Shown in pieces: positions 9,012-18,674 of a stretch of 64,000 nt of DNA. The number at the start of each line of letters is the position of its first letter. Within the stretch, counting starts at the first letter, position 1. The position numbers and the translations under genes were made by a program. Origin of the DNA: Fibrella aestuarina BUZ 2 (GTDB lineage Bacteria; Bacteroidota; Bacteroidia; Cytophagales; Spirosomataceae); NCBI RefSeq assembly GCF_000331105.1, contig NC_020054.1, forward strand, positions 4,576,257-4,640,256, in the 5' to 3' direction. The notes beneath the pieces were generated by a model that saw only the letters and a list, made by a program, of their open reading frames with translations, was not told the DNA's origin and ran no database searches.

Positions 9012-9413
9012 TTATTGACGCCGTTTGCGCCGGTTTGGCGAAGGGGTCTTGTCGCCGTCTGGCGGCGCGCCGGGCAGGACGTTGATGGTGTTGTCGTTGG
9101 TGGCCGACGACTGATTGATGGTGGCCGTTGCCTGCCCTTCCTGCGAAATCTCGACGACGTTGGGGCCAGGGTTGGTCTGGTTGACGGTCGTTTCGGTGCC
9201 CTTGGGTACGTGCAGGCTCACCCGGTTGCCCGCCTTCCGGCCATTGGCCCCAGCGCTGCCCTGTTGGCTGATGCTCACGCTGTTGCCCTCACCCGACTGC
9301 GAGACCGACGCGGTGTTGCCCGCCCCACCCGACTGGACGATGGTCACGCTGTTCTGCCCGAATGCGGTGGCGGCCGAGAACGTAGCCAGCATGGTTAGAA
9401 GGAGTTTATCCAT
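9012..9413 (-). CDS. Short curlin-repeat protein (CsgB-like candidate)
   Basis: The product has 133 residues with a signal peptide (MDKLLLTMLATFSAATAFGQ). Curlin-like units follow: SVTIVQSGGAGNTASVSQSG, then GNSVSISQQG, then ATATINQSS. The C-terminus is basic (SPNRRKRRQ). Small size, fewer repeats and first position in the operon fit a nucleator or minor subunit that seeds polymerisation of the larger curlin protein downstream. The basic tail resembles the C-terminal charge of CsgB, but this analogy is inference. Confidence 0.65.
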   Translation of the reverse strand: MDKLLLTMLATFSAATAFGQNSVTIVQSGGAGNTASVSQSGEGNSVSISQQGSAGANGRKAGNRVSLHVPKGTETTVNQTNPGPNVVEISQEGQATATINQSSATNDNTINVLPGAPPDGDKTPSPNRRKRRQ

Positions 9414-9848
9414 GACGAATTGTTGATTGATTGGGTTATCAGGTACGTGTCAAGCTGTCGGCGACGCCGCTGCCCGGTTTGCTCTGTTGCCGGGCATAAC
9501 CGGCAGGAACAGCGTGTCGTACTGACCGGGGATTGGCGAATCGACGGATCAAAAGTATCCGGCTCTTCAGCGCCGTGCCGGGGAAGAGCAGTGAATGACG
9601 GTCAGGCGTATGTGAGCCGACGGGATTTGGAAGGGAATGGAAATGGGCCGTTTTCCGATAGGTCAAAACGCCGGATCGGTGGCCGTCTGGGAGCGGCAAC
9701 GAACGTACCTACAGCTTGGCCGGAAGGCACAGGCAACAACAAAATTGGCCCACCCCGGCAGGGCAGGCCAACAGCAACATAACATACTCTTTGTCAAAAA
9801 CTTAACCCTTTTTCGTGCGAGAAGTACACGCCCTGAAACGGCCTGCGC
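9414..9848. other. 435-base intergenic region upstream of the curlin operon
   Basis: This holds the upstream region of the curlin genes and the 3' flank of the LytTR regulator gene, all on the minus strand. I see no convincing gene, tRNA or terminator. Two copies of the genome-wide GTAC word (near 9441 and 9703) occur. It is a natural place for LytTR-binding direct repeats, but I could not identify a clear pair. Confidence 0.5.
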
Positions 9849-10610
9849 TTACCGATACGAAAAGCGGCGCATGAAATCATCTTTACAACTCCGGCTCAGG
9901 GGCAGCAATTGCTGGCCAATGCTGACTTCCACGTCGTTGAACGACTCGACCGAATTGATGTTGATGGCGTATGACCGGTGAATCCGGACGAGCCACGGCT
10001 GGCTGATCCGCTCCAGGATGTTGCTCAACGTCAGGCGCAGAATGTATTTGCGCGTCGCCGTCACCAGCTTGGTGTGCGTGTTGTCGGCTTCCAGGTAGAG
10101 CAGATCGTTCATGTCGAACCGTACGAACTGGTAATTCTGCTTGATGTAGAAGTAGTTGTTGATTTGCAGCAGGGCTTCGCGGCCGCCGCCGTCGCGTTCG
10201 GCGGGTGTGGGCGTTGCGCGCAGGGTCGCGTTGTGGATCGCCAGCTCCACCGCCGTTCGCAGGCTGGGCAACTGGCAGGGTTTGGTCAGGAACGCGGCCG
10301 GGTACGTTTGCTTGGCCCGTTCCAGCGTATCCCGGTCGTTGAGGGCGGTCAAATACACCACGGGCACGGGTCGCTCGGCCGTTAGCTGCCGGATAGTCTC
10401 GATGCCATCCCAGTCGCCTTTGATCCGGATATCACAGATGACCAGATCAACCGGCTGGCTCTGGAACAATTCGAGGGCTTTGCGGCCATTGTTGGCGACA
10501 CCAATCACGCAATAGCCTTCGGCTTCCAGGCTATCCGACAGGTCCATGGCCAGAATGGGTTCATCTTCAACGATGAGGATATGCATTCGCTCAGGTACGT
10601 TCATGGTCAT
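9849..10610 (-). CDS. LytTR-family response regulator
   Basis: The 253-residue protein has a receiver domain (about residues 9-125: ILIVEDEPILAMDL with the acidic pocket, VICDIRIKGDWDG with the phospho-acceptor Asp, YLTALND, FLTKPCQ with the conserved Lys) and a C-terminal LytTR DNA-binding domain (about 150-253: FIRFDMNDLLYLEAD-like core, VRIHRSYAINI). It would bind direct repeats upstream of target genes when phosphorylated. It starts 49 bases after the histidine kinase gene, so the pair is an operon and a cognate two-component system. The curlin genes immediately downstream are the obvious candidate targets. Start could also be Met at 10604 or 10586. Confidence 0.9.
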   Translation of the reverse strand: MTMNVPERMHILIVEDEPILAMDLSDSLEAEGYCVIGVANNGRKALELFQSQPVDLVICDIRIKGDWDGIETIRQLTAERPVPVVYLTALNDRDTLERAKQTYPAAFLTKPCQLPSLRTAVELAIHNATLRATPTPAERDGGGREALLQINNYFYIKQNYQFVRFDMNDLLYLEADNTHTKLVTATRKYILRLTLSNILERISQPWLVRIHRSYAININSVESFNDVEVSIGQQLLPLSRSCKDDFMRRFSYR

Positions 10611-10659
10611 ACAAAATCAGTACGGTGGCGGTCGATGGTTGCAGTCGTGTTGGTGACTG

Positions 10660-12738
10660 TTAGGCCGCTGCCAGCCGGGTATGTTGAATAGATAGTCGGA
10701 AAAGGGTGCCATTCTGCTGAAGCCACTCCCCTTTGCCATCGAGTTGTTCACTAAGCGACATGATCAGCCGTTTGCCAAACGAGTCGCGCCGGCTGAGTTG
10801 AGGCCAGTCGGCAATGCCGGGTCCATTGTCCTGCACTTCCAGGGTGATCCCCGTCTGCCCTTTTTGCTGGTGTTGCTGAAGCTCTATGCGCAGCAAGGGC
10901 CGCCGACTAGTCTGGTATGCGTATTTGAACGAGTTGGTCGCCAGTTCGTTCACGATCAGCCCCAGCGGAATGGCCATATCCACGTCCAGTTCGGGCAGAT
11001 CGACGTTCAGCTGAAGGTCGAAGGCTTCGCGCTGATACCCGTAGGCCCGAATCAGGCTATTGGCCAGATCATCGAGGTATTCAGCCATGTTCACTGTGGT
11101 CAGCTGATCGGTCTGGTACAGGCGCTGGTGGATGAGCGACATGGCTTCGACGCGCTGCTGCCCCACCCGTACCGCCTGAATCGCCTTTTCGTCATCGAGC
11201 CGGTTGAGTTGCAGTTTCAGCAGGCTCGACACGATTGCCAGGTTATTCTTGACGCGGTGGTGCAATTCCTTCATCAGCACGCGCAGCTGATCGGCCTGGC
11301 TGATGAGTTGCTGGCTGTTGGTGGTGATGATGCCGTTCTGAACGGATAGGCGGCGGTTGGTCTGGCGGATGGTCGAATACTGAACGATCAGCCCACTCAC
11401 CAGCACCAGTAACACACCCAGCCCGGCCGTCATGTACTTGATCTGCTGCGCCCGTTGCTGGTTGTGCTGATCGAGCTGGGCAATCCGATGGCTCTTCTTC
11501 TGGGTTTCGTACTTCGTCTGGATATCGGCCACGGCTCTGGTCTTTTCCACTTCCGCCGTGGCTTCGATCTGCGCAATGCGGCGGGTCTTTTCCGCCTGAA
11601 TGAGGGCAATCGCGCGGGCCTTTTGCGCTTCGACCAGGGCGATTTCCCGCGTTTTGGCCAGTTCCAGATTGGCTTTGATCGTCGCCATGGTGTTGGCCTG
11701 CTGGCTTTCATACTGGCCCTGTAGCTGCGCAATCAGCCGCGTCTTGTCGAGGGTCATCAGCGAGTCTTCCACCTGCTTGTGCTTGGCCACCGCTTCGTAG
11801 GCTTTCTGGTAGTGCCCCGCGGCGGCATGCGACAGCGCCAGTTCGCCGTATACCGAGCTGGTCAGGGGCGACTCTTTGGCCGACCGCACGGCAGCCAGCG
11901 CTTTTTCGGCAAAGTAAACGGCCGAATCGGGTTGTTTCAGCCCCCGGTAGGCACTCGCCAGATTCCGGTAGTTGTGCGCCAGGCTGCTCAGCTTCTTCAT
12001 CGACAGGTTGATCGCCAACGCCTGTTGCAGGTAGCCAATCGCCAGTCGGTATTGCCCCGTTACGTGGTAATTCTTGCCGAGGTTGTTGAAGAGCACGCGG
12101 TAGTCGGCCGGCGGAGCCCCCACCTGATCGTTGATGGCGATGGCTTTGAGAAAGTAGCTCCGCCCGAGTTCGGGCTGCCCTAGGTCTTCGTAGAGAATAC
12201 CCGCGTTGATGTAGTTATCGACCAGTGGGGTCGAGGGGCGAAACCGCTGGTTGATGGCGATGGCTTGTTGAACGTAGCCCAGCCCTTGTTTGGTGAGGCT
12301 AAGCACGTGCTGGCTGTCGCCCATCATTTTGTAGAGCCAGCCCATGTTGTTGTATACCTGCGCGGTGGCTTTGGGCATGGCGGCTTTGTTGTAGTTCGTT
12401 ATGGCCGCCTGATAATAGACGAGCGCCTCCCGGTAGAGCCCCCGGTGCATATGCAGAGCGCCCTGCAACCGGTTGTAGTCGCCCAGACCGGGCTGGTAGT
12501 TAAGCTGTCGGCTACGCTGCAACAGGTGGCTCAGGTAACGCCCGGTGGAGTCGGTCTGTCCCAGTTTGTAAAAGGCGTTGGCGATATCGTAGAGGGTGTG
12601 AATCCGGGTGGTATCCGCTATGGGCAGGGTCAGTACGCGCCTGAGGCTGTCGAGCTGTTTCTGCTGCGCGGACGCGGTCGACGTGGCCATAGTCAACAGC
12701 AACAGCGCGCTGGCGGCACACGTAAAAATGAATTTCAT
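10660..12738 (-). CDS. TPR-containing sensor histidine kinase (HisKA_2 type)
   Basis: The 692-residue protein has a signal peptide, tetratricopeptide repeats (about 30-340, e.g. PKATAQVYNNMGWLYKMMGD), a long charged helix (350-430), one transmembrane segment (about 437-457, AGLGVLLVLVSGLIVQYS) and a cytoplasmic kinase. The phospho-acceptor His is in ELHHRVKNNLAIVSSLLKLQ (about 496) and the ATPase has the N-box IVNELATNSFKYAY and G-box VQDNGPGI. The TPR region would sense a periplasmic partner. The helix before the membrane contains near-perfect 11-residue repeats (see findings). It partners the LytTR regulator encoded directly downstream. Confidence 0.9.
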   Translation of the reverse strand: MKFIFTCAASALLLLTMATSTASAQQKQLDSLRRVLTLPIADTTRIHTLYDIANAFYKLGQTDSTGRYLSHLLQRSRQLNYQPGLGDYNRLQGALHMHRGLYREALVYYQAAITNYNKAAMPKATAQVYNNMGWLYKMMGDSQHVLSLTKQGLGYVQQAIAINQRFRPSTPLVDNYINAGILYEDLGQPELGRSYFLKAIAINDQVGAPPADYRVLFNNLGKNYHVTGQYRLAIGYLQQALAINLSMKKLSSLAHNYRNLASAYRGLKQPDSAVYFAEKALAAVRSAKESPLTSSVYGELALSHAAAGHYQKAYEAVAKHKQVEDSLMTLDKTRLIAQLQGQYESQQANTMATIKANLELAKTREIALVEAQKARAIALIQAEKTRRIAQIEATAEVEKTRAVADIQTKYETQKKSHRIAQLDQHNQQRAQQIKYMTAGLGVLLVLVSGLIVQYSTIRQTNRRLSVQNGIITTNSQQLISQADQLRVLMKELHHRVKNNLAIVSSLLKLQLNRLDDEKAIQAVRVGQQRVEAMSLIHQRLYQTDQLTTVNMAEYLDDLANSLIRAYGYQREAFDLQLNVDLPELDVDMAIPLGLIVNELATNSFKYAYQTSRRPLLRIELQQHQQKGQTGITLEVQDNGPGIADWPQLSRRDSFGKRLIMSLSEQLDGKGEWLQQNGTLFRLSIQHTRLAAA

Positions 12739-12963
12739 GCGTAGGTAACGGTTGCGAAAGTGGTCCGGTCAATGCCCCCGCCCAACCAATTCTTACCTGG
12801 GCGAGCAGTAGCAGCGGACTGCCCGAAATAAGCCAACATCATCTCCATGAGCGTGTCAAAAGACAGCACGAGCGTGCCAAAAAGGTCCGTTTGAGCCTTT
12901 TTCGGCCCTACAGGGTTCCTCCGAGGCAGTCGCTAACCATCGCTGACTATTTGGCCGGTAACG

Positions 12964-15900
12964 TTACAGGTAATCGATGGGGGCGCGGCCGAACCGCTGG
13001 TTATAGAGCTGGGCAAAGTGGTTCACCTGCCGGAGGCCCACCTGATGCGCGACCTGCTTGACGGTCGACACCTGACGCGTTTCGAGCAGCAGCCGGGCCT
13101 GCCGGAACCGGGCCTCGGCCAGGTACTGGGCGGGCGTCAGGCCCGTGAGGCGTTTGCACATCCGGTAAAAAGTAGACCGGCTCATCGCCAGTTCCGCGGC
13201 CAGTTCGTCGGTGGTCAACTCAAAATCACTCAACCGGGCCTTCGTTCGCTCCTCCAGTTGCTGGAGCCATTTCAGTTCGTCCGGCGTGTAGAGTGGCCCG
13301 GCGGCGGGGGCCTCCTGCGCTATGGTCGCTTCCCCCTCACCAGCGGCCAAAGCGAAGGCGGCCGCTCGCTCGCGCTGATTGTGCAGCAGGGTTGTGACAC
13401 GCGCCGTGAGTTCAGCCTGCTCAAACGGCTTCAGCAGGTAGTCGTCGACGCCCAGCCGCAGCGCCCGCAGTTTGTCGGCCAGCTCAGCGCGGGCCGTGAG
13501 CATAATCACGGGAATCTGGCGATACTGAGGGTGGCTTTTCAGGGCTTCCAACAGTTGAAAGCCATCCATCGTCGGCATCATGATATCGGAAATGAGCAGG
13601 GCCGGTAGCGTGTCCATCGCCCCCAGTGTCGTCAGCGCTTCCTGGCCGTTGGTCGCCGTTTTCACCGTCAGCGATGCCGAGAGGACCGTGGTCAGGTACG
13701 TTCGCAGATCGGGGTGGTCTTCGACAACCAGCACGGTGTCGGTGGGCTGACCCGCTGATTCTGGTACCTCGGTCGGCCAACTGTCCGGGAGTTGGTCCCT
13801 TAGTGACGTGGCGTCGTGATGTTGGTCGGTCTCGGTCGGCTGAATGGGCCCGCGTTCGGCGGCGGGGATAAGCAGCGTAAATGTGCTTCCTTTCCCCCAT
13901 TCACTATCAACCCACAGGCTGCCGTTCATCAACTGCACCAGTTCCTGGCACAGCGCCAGCCCAATGCCCGTTCCGCCTTCGGTGGGGGCGTCGGCCGCCT
14001 GCGACTGAAAATACGGGTCGAACACGTGGGGCAGGTCGTTGGGGCTGATACCCCGGCCCGTGTCCGACACGGCCACCCGCAGTTGGCCGTTTTCATACTG
14101 AGCCAGCACCCGCACGGTACCACCAGCGGCCGTAAACTTAAGGGCGTTGGTCAGCAGGTTGGTCAGTACCTGACTCACTTTCCGTTCGTCCAGGTCCAGG
14201 GTGAGTTGGGCTGGTATGGGCAGGTCGCCCGTCAGCGTAATTTCCTTTTGCTGGGCGTAGGTCTCAAAGCCAGCGATCTGGGTGCTCAGCAGGGCCTTCA
14301 GCGGAACGGGTTGCGGGTACAGCGCCAGTTTGCCTGCTTCCAGCTTGGTCAGGTCCAGCAGGTCGCTCACCAGCACCAGCAGTTGCCGCGCATGGCGACG
14401 GGCCAGCTGTACCAGTTGGTCGTCGCGGCGGGTCAGTTGCCCGTTGGCCAGCACGCTGTCCAGCGGCCCCAGTATCAGGCTGAGGGGCGTCCGCAATTCA
14501 TGCGACACGTTGGCAAAGAACCGGCTCTTCGCCTTGTCGAGTTGCCGTAGGTCATTGGCCTGCTGCTCCCGTAGCGCAATGGTCTGTTGTTCCTGCGCCC
14601 GACGGATCCGGAACCGCACCAGCCCCAGTAGCAGTGCCAACGTACCGGCAACGTAGAAGCCGTAGGCCCACCCACTCGCCCAGATCGGGGGCGCTATCGT
14701 GATCGCCAGTTCCCGCACCTGCCCACTCCACTGCCCGAGCCCGTTGGCGGCATTGATACGCAGGGTGTACTGCCCCGGCGGCAGTTTGGTGTAACTGGCT
14801 GTTGGCTGGCGGCTCACGGTCCACCGGTCGTCATACCCGGCTAATTGGTACCGGTAGGTCACCCGGTCGGGCTGATGATACCGCAGGGCGGCAAACCCGA
14901 CGGTCAGGTAGTTCTGTTCGTGCGTCAGTGGCAAATCGGCCAGCGTCGTCATCAGCGGGGCGTCGGTTGTCGGCTGGCCCCTCAAGTCTACGGGTTCGTT
15001 GTTGATCGTCAGGCCGGTCAGCGCCACCACGGGCTTCGTCGTATCGGGCCGAATGGCGTCCGGCTGAAACAGCACCCAGCCGTCGACCCCGCCAAACGCC
15101 AGCCGCCCATCAGGCAGGGTCAGCCGGTGAAACCGGTTAAATTCTTCGCCCGGCAGGCCATCCGACCGCCCGAAGGTGACCACCTCGTGCGTCGTGGTAT
15201 GAAACCGGCACAGCCCCCGATTGGTGGTCAGCCACAGATACCCGTTCGAGTCAGACAGGATGGCGTATATGGTGTTGTTAGGCAGACCCTGCGCGGTGGT
15301 GAAGCGCCGAAACCCGCCCGTTCGTTTGTTGAACCACAACAGCCCCTGATAGCTGCCGATCCACAACCAGTCGGGGTGGCGTCGGTCCTGGTGGATGTCC
15401 ATCAACTGGTCTTCCTGCCGGTCGGCGGTATGCGCCCGAAACCGGACCGACCAGTGGCGACGAGTGGTCTTATCGAACCGAACCAGCCCGTTGCTGACGG
15501 TCGTGACCCACAAGGCGCTGGCGTCGGCTACCACCTCGTTGGCTTGCATCGCCAGCTTGCCGAAAGGCTGCGTCCAGCGGCGCGTCGTCTGGTCGTACTG
15601 CATGGGCGTACCCGCGTTCGACACGACCCACGCCGTGCCAGCCGAATCAACGGCGATGCCCTTCAAAAAGCCATCGGTGTAGCCAGATCGGGCGGCCTGA
15701 AGCGGCGCGAGCCGGGTAAACCGGCGGGCCGCGACATCGTAATACCCCACCTCGTTATCAATCCCCATCCAGATCCGCCCCTGCCGGTCGTAGGTATGGC
15801 GAAAGATGTAGGATGAGGGCATTTTGAGGCTCTCGAAGGGCCAGTGAAACAACTCACTCAGCGAGAGCCCAAGCGCCGAACGAACCACGTCGGTACAAAA

Positions 15901-17079
15901 CATGGTTTGGTAGCGATACGCATACAGCGGCGGGGCAGCCAGATCAATCCGAAACAGCCCCTTCGTATTGGCGCCGAGCCAGAGTACGCCCGACCGATCG
16001 ATGCTCAGGCTGGTGGGCAGGAAATCGTTGAGTTTGGTTTCGATCGGTGCTACGTACTGCCAGATGGGCGTGAACCCTTTCTCCTCCGTGTAGCGGTACA
16101 GCCGGCCGCCGACGATGATGTACAGCGTGCCATCGGTATGCCGGTACAGCATGGATTCATCCGCCATTGGTGGCGACGGAAACGGCACCGATCGAACGCT
16201 GTTCCCGGTTGGATCGATGAATAACAGCGCCGTCCGGGTGTTGAGCAGTATCGTGCCGTCGGGACGAACGTAGGCCTGCATACCGGCCCCAACGAGCGCC
16301 AGCGCCTGTAACGGCATCAACGGGCTTCGGAACCGAACCGAGCGCAACGGCCCCTCGTCGGCGGCGATCGACGTAAGACCGGCGGGGGTAATGGCCCAGA
16401 TACGCCCCTGCGGGTCTTCGGTGAGCACGTTGACGGTATCGCTAACCAACCCCGCCCGGTACCGGCCCGACCCGACACGCCCCCCGGCGGCGCGGCTCAT
16501 GTGGGTAAATTGCGCCGACCGAACATTGTAGTGAAAAATGCCGTGGTTGAGCAACACGCCCCACACGTCGCCCCGGCGGTCTATGTGGATCTTCCGGGCG
16601 GGCGGCAACCCATGAAGCGCCCGCACCAACTGGGGGAAATAGGTACTCTGGCCCGTCTGCGTGTTCATCCGGCCCACCTGCGTGTTTATCCGGCTTCCCT
16701 CCCCGCTTTCATAAATCAGCCAGAGTTCGTTGGTCTTGCCTTTTGACAGACTAGTGATGGTGCTGTTGAGCGGCGAAGCCGGGTTAGTCGCCTGGTGATA
16801 GAGGGGAAGGATCTGCCGACCGTCGTAGCGGGCCAGCCCGCCCAGGGTGCTTATCCAGATAAAGCCATCATCATCGTCAACGACGCTGGAAACAAAGGCC
16901 TGGGGCAAGCCACGATCTACGTTAAGAACGGTCAGCGGCGGGTAGCCCACCGACGACTGCGCCCGGGCCACCGTTAAGCCCAGCCAAACGCCTAAAACAG
17001 CAAATAGCCAACTCAACCAACGAAACGGTATGGGTACGTTTAGAGACAAAAAACGACACGGTGGGCTACTGGTAGGCAT
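12964..17079 (-). CDS. Hybrid two-component sensor/regulator (HTCS)
   Basis: The 1371-residue protein unites a full signalling chain. It has a signal peptide/anchor (about 17-41), a periplasmic double propeller of Reg_prop repeats (50-700, e.g. DRGLPQAFVSSVVDDDDGFI), a Y_Y_Y domain (about 735-800), a transmembrane helix (803-820), HisKA (SHELRTPLSLI, His near 860), an ATPase (LLTNALKFT), a receiver (VLVVEDHPDLRTY near 1115, phospho-Asp in SDIMMPTMDG near 1163, LKPF) and an AraC-type DNA-binding domain (1285-1371). Such proteins usually sense oligosaccharides and activate adjacent polysaccharide loci. Here the immediate neighbours are not carbohydrate genes; the pectin locus begins 6.5 kb away, so its ligand is open. 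Confidence 0.95.
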   Translation of the reverse strand: MPTSSPPCRFLSLNVPIPFRWLSWLFAVLGVWLGLTVARAQSSVGYPPLTVLNVDRGLPQAFVSSVVDDDDGFIWISTLGGLARYDGRQILPLYHQATNPASPLNSTITSLSKGKTNELWLIYESGEGSRINTQVGRMNTQTGQSTYFPQLVRALHGLPPARKIHIDRRGDVWGVLLNHGIFHYNVRSAQFTHMSRAAGGRVGSGRYRAGLVSDTVNVLTEDPQGRIWAITPAGLTSIAADEGPLRSVRFRSPLMPLQALALVGAGMQAYVRPDGTILLNTRTALLFIDPTGNSVRSVPFPSPPMADESMLYRHTDGTLYIIVGGRLYRYTEEKGFTPIWQYVAPIETKLNDFLPTSLSIDRSGVLWLGANTKGLFRIDLAAPPLYAYRYQTMFCTDVVRSALGLSLSELFHWPFESLKMPSSYIFRHTYDRQGRIWMGIDNEVGYYDVAARRFTRLAPLQAARSGYTDGFLKGIAVDSAGTAWVVSNAGTPMQYDQTTRRWTQPFGKLAMQANEVVADASALWVTTVSNGLVRFDKTTRRHWSVRFRAHTADRQEDQLMDIHQDRRHPDWLWIGSYQGLLWFNKRTGGFRRFTTAQGLPNNTIYAILSDSNGYLWLTTNRGLCRFHTTTHEVVTFGRSDGLPGEEFNRFHRLTLPDGRLAFGGVDGWVLFQPDAIRPDTTKPVVALTGLTINNEPVDLRGQPTTDAPLMTTLADLPLTHEQNYLTVGFAALRYHQPDRVTYRYQLAGYDDRWTVSRQPTASYTKLPPGQYTLRINAANGLGQWSGQVRELAITIAPPIWASGWAYGFYVAGTLALLLGLVRFRIRRAQEQQTIALREQQANDLRQLDKAKSRFFANVSHELRTPLSLILGPLDSVLANGQLTRRDDQLVQLARRHARQLLVLVSDLLDLTKLEAGKLALYPQPVPLKALLSTQIAGFETYAQQKEITLTGDLPIPAQLTLDLDERKVSQVLTNLLTNALKFTAAGGTVRVLAQYENGQLRVAVSDTGRGISPNDLPHVFDPYFQSQAADAPTEGGTGIGLALCQELVQLMNGSLWVDSEWGKGSTFTLLIPAAERGPIQPTETDQHHDATSLRDQLPDSWPTEVPESAGQPTDTVLVVEDHPDLRTYLTTVLSASLTVKTATNGQEALTTLGAMDTLPALLISDIMMPTMDGFQLLEALKSHPQYRQIPVIMLTARAELADKLRALRLGVDDYLLKPFEQAELTARVTTLLHNQRERAAAFALAAGEGEATIAQEAPAAGPLYTPDELKWLQQLEERTKARLSDFELTTDELAAELAMSRSTFYRMCKRLTGLTPAQYLAEARFRQARLLLETRQVSTVKQVAHQVGLRQVNHFAQLYNQRFGRAPIDYL

Positions 17080-17669
17080 ATAAGCAAGCTAATATACCGG
17101 CTTAATGGATTATAAGCCTACACTGGCCCAAATCGATTCGTCGGCTTTTCTAGAAGCAGCCGCTCTTTCGTTTGTTTCCATTTGGTGCGGATATTGATTG
17201 GGCGTGGCGCAACCCAAAGACGAGGTTGGGTAGCTCTCGTGGCTGGCTGGTTACGTTGGCAACAGACAGCCAATGGCAAAGTGGGAGCCTCTCCCAACCG
17301 GTTACGAACCTTAACCTTGCCTTAACAACCCTTATAGAGCAACCCGCTAGCTTTGCGGTCGCTAATGGCGCCCGACTTCCGCGCCCTTCCGACCGATGGG
17401 ACACCCTGTCTTACGACTCACTACCGCGAACATTATCAGACTCTGGTTTGGCGCCGATACGCCCATTCGGCGGTACAAAATCCGGATGAATCCCCGCTTA
17501 TGGGCTGCCTGCAAACAGGTGGCAGCCGACTTCACGCCCCCATCCGGCGCGCCGTCGCCCGATCGGTACCGAAAAGCTGACCGCGTCCGGTTTGCGCAGG
17601 TTGTGCAGCAACGCGTAGAAACCAACGTACCTGACGCTTCACTCGCTTAGCCACGCCCCACCCTGTTTA
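17080..17669. other. 590-base divergent intergenic region; no supported gene
   Basis: This separates the hybrid sensor (-) from the phosphatase operon (+) and must hold both promoters. Short overlapping frames exist; the best is 17396-17650 (+, 84 codons, ATG start, ending ETNVPDASLA), whose codon third positions are moderately GC-rich. It has no recognisable domain and competes with equally long frames, so I do not call it a gene. No strong hairpin or RNA gene was seen. Confidence 0.4.
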
Positions 17670-18674
17670 ATGCGTTCACTTCGACCACCGCTCCAACTCC
17701 TGCTTCTTTTTCTGGTCTTCGTAAGTCGTCAGGCGCAGGCACAGCGGCCAGCCGATTACAGTGCCCAGCTTGCCGCCGGTTACGAACTCGGGGTGATCCC
17801 CAAGCTGCAAACGCTCGACAAGGCGTTGCACTTTGCCGTGGTTGGCGATTGGGGACGGCAGGGCGAGTTTCATCAGCGCGACGTGGCCCTGCAAATGGCC
17901 AAAGCCATGGCCGGACTGGGTGGTAGCTTCATCATCTCGACAGGCGACAATTTCTACCCCAGTGGCGTGAGGAGCACGCAGGACCCGCTCTGGCAGGGCA
18001 GTTTCGAGCAGATTTACCACTACGCCTGGCTCCAGCGCGACTGGTACGCCATTCTGGGCAACCACGATTATGCCGGGAACGTCGAGGCGCAGATTGATTA
18101 TTCGAAGATCAGCCGCCGCTGGCACATGCCCGCGCGCTATTACTCGCTCAAAAAGAAACTGGCGGGCAACGGCTGCGTGCAGTTTGTGTTTCTGGATACC
18201 AACGGCCTGGAACCGGATTACTATACCAACGACGAACTGGCCCCGGCCCTGAGCCAGCAGGACACGACGGCACAATTACGCTGGCTGCGCGAAACCCTCA
18301 GCGACCCCGACCCTACGATCCGCTGGCGCATTGTGGTGGGGCACCATCCCGTCTACACGGCGGGGAAGCGAACCGCCATCACCGGCCCCGTTCGGCGCAG
18401 CCTGGAACCGATCCTCAACCAATACAACGTCGACCTGTACATCTGCGGGCACGACCACGATTTACAATACAACAAGCCCGCTGGACCGACGCACCATTTT
18501 CTGTCGGGGGCGGGTTCCGAGCTGAGCAACGTACCCCACAAGACGCCCGAGAATGTCTTTTATCGGGGGGTCAATGGCTTCATGACGTTTTCTGTGCAGC
18601 CCACCCAATTTCTGGTGCAGATCATCGACGGAAAAGGAGCCATTCTGTTTTCACGCCTCATTCCCAAGTCATGA
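17670..18674 (+). CDS. Secreted metallophosphoesterase (purple acid phosphatase type)
   Basis: The 334-residue protein begins with a signal peptide (RPPLQLLLLFLVFVSRQAQA). Metallophosphoesterase ligands follow in order: AVVGDWG (D-x-G variant), STGDNFYPSG (GDN), ILGNHDYAG (GNHD), VVGHHPVY (GHH) and CGHDHDLQ (GHDH). The set and length match the tartrate-resistant (type 5) acid phosphatase group, which hydrolyses phosphomonoesters with a di-metal centre. It overlaps the next gene by four bases (ATGA at 18671), so the two phosphatases are translationally coupled. Role in scavenging phosphate from organic esters outside the cytoplasm is inferred. Confidence 0.9.
   Translation: MRSLRPPLQLLLLFLVFVSRQAQAQRPADYSAQLAAGYELGVIPKLQTLDKALHFAVVGDWGRQGEFHQRDVALQMAKAMAGLGGSFIISTGDNFYPSGVRSTQDPLWQGSFEQIYHYAWLQRDWYAILGNHDYAGNVEAQIDYSKISRRWHMPARYYSLKKKLAGNGCVQFVFLDTNGLEPDYYTNDELAPALSQQDTTAQLRWLRETLSDPDPTIRWRIVVGHHPVYTAGKRTAITGPVRRSLEPILNQYNVDLYICGHDHDLQYNKPAGPTHHFLSGAGSELSNVPHKTPENVFYRGVNGFMTFSVQPTQFLVQIIDGKGAILFSRLIPKS

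Noticed and set aside
7579..9400. Possible CRISPR or satellite repeat array
   Set aside because: The repetition is coding (curlin units of uneven length and sequence) with no constant repeat and spacer pattern.
12964..17079. Hybrid sensor as direct regulator of the pectin locus
   Set aside because: It lies 6.5 kb from susC with two unrelated operons between, and LacI operators explain the locus better; left as an open possibility.
17396..17650. 84-codon frame upstream of the acid phosphatase
   Set aside because: No recognisable domain and competing frames of the same length; kept only as a remark on the intergenic region.
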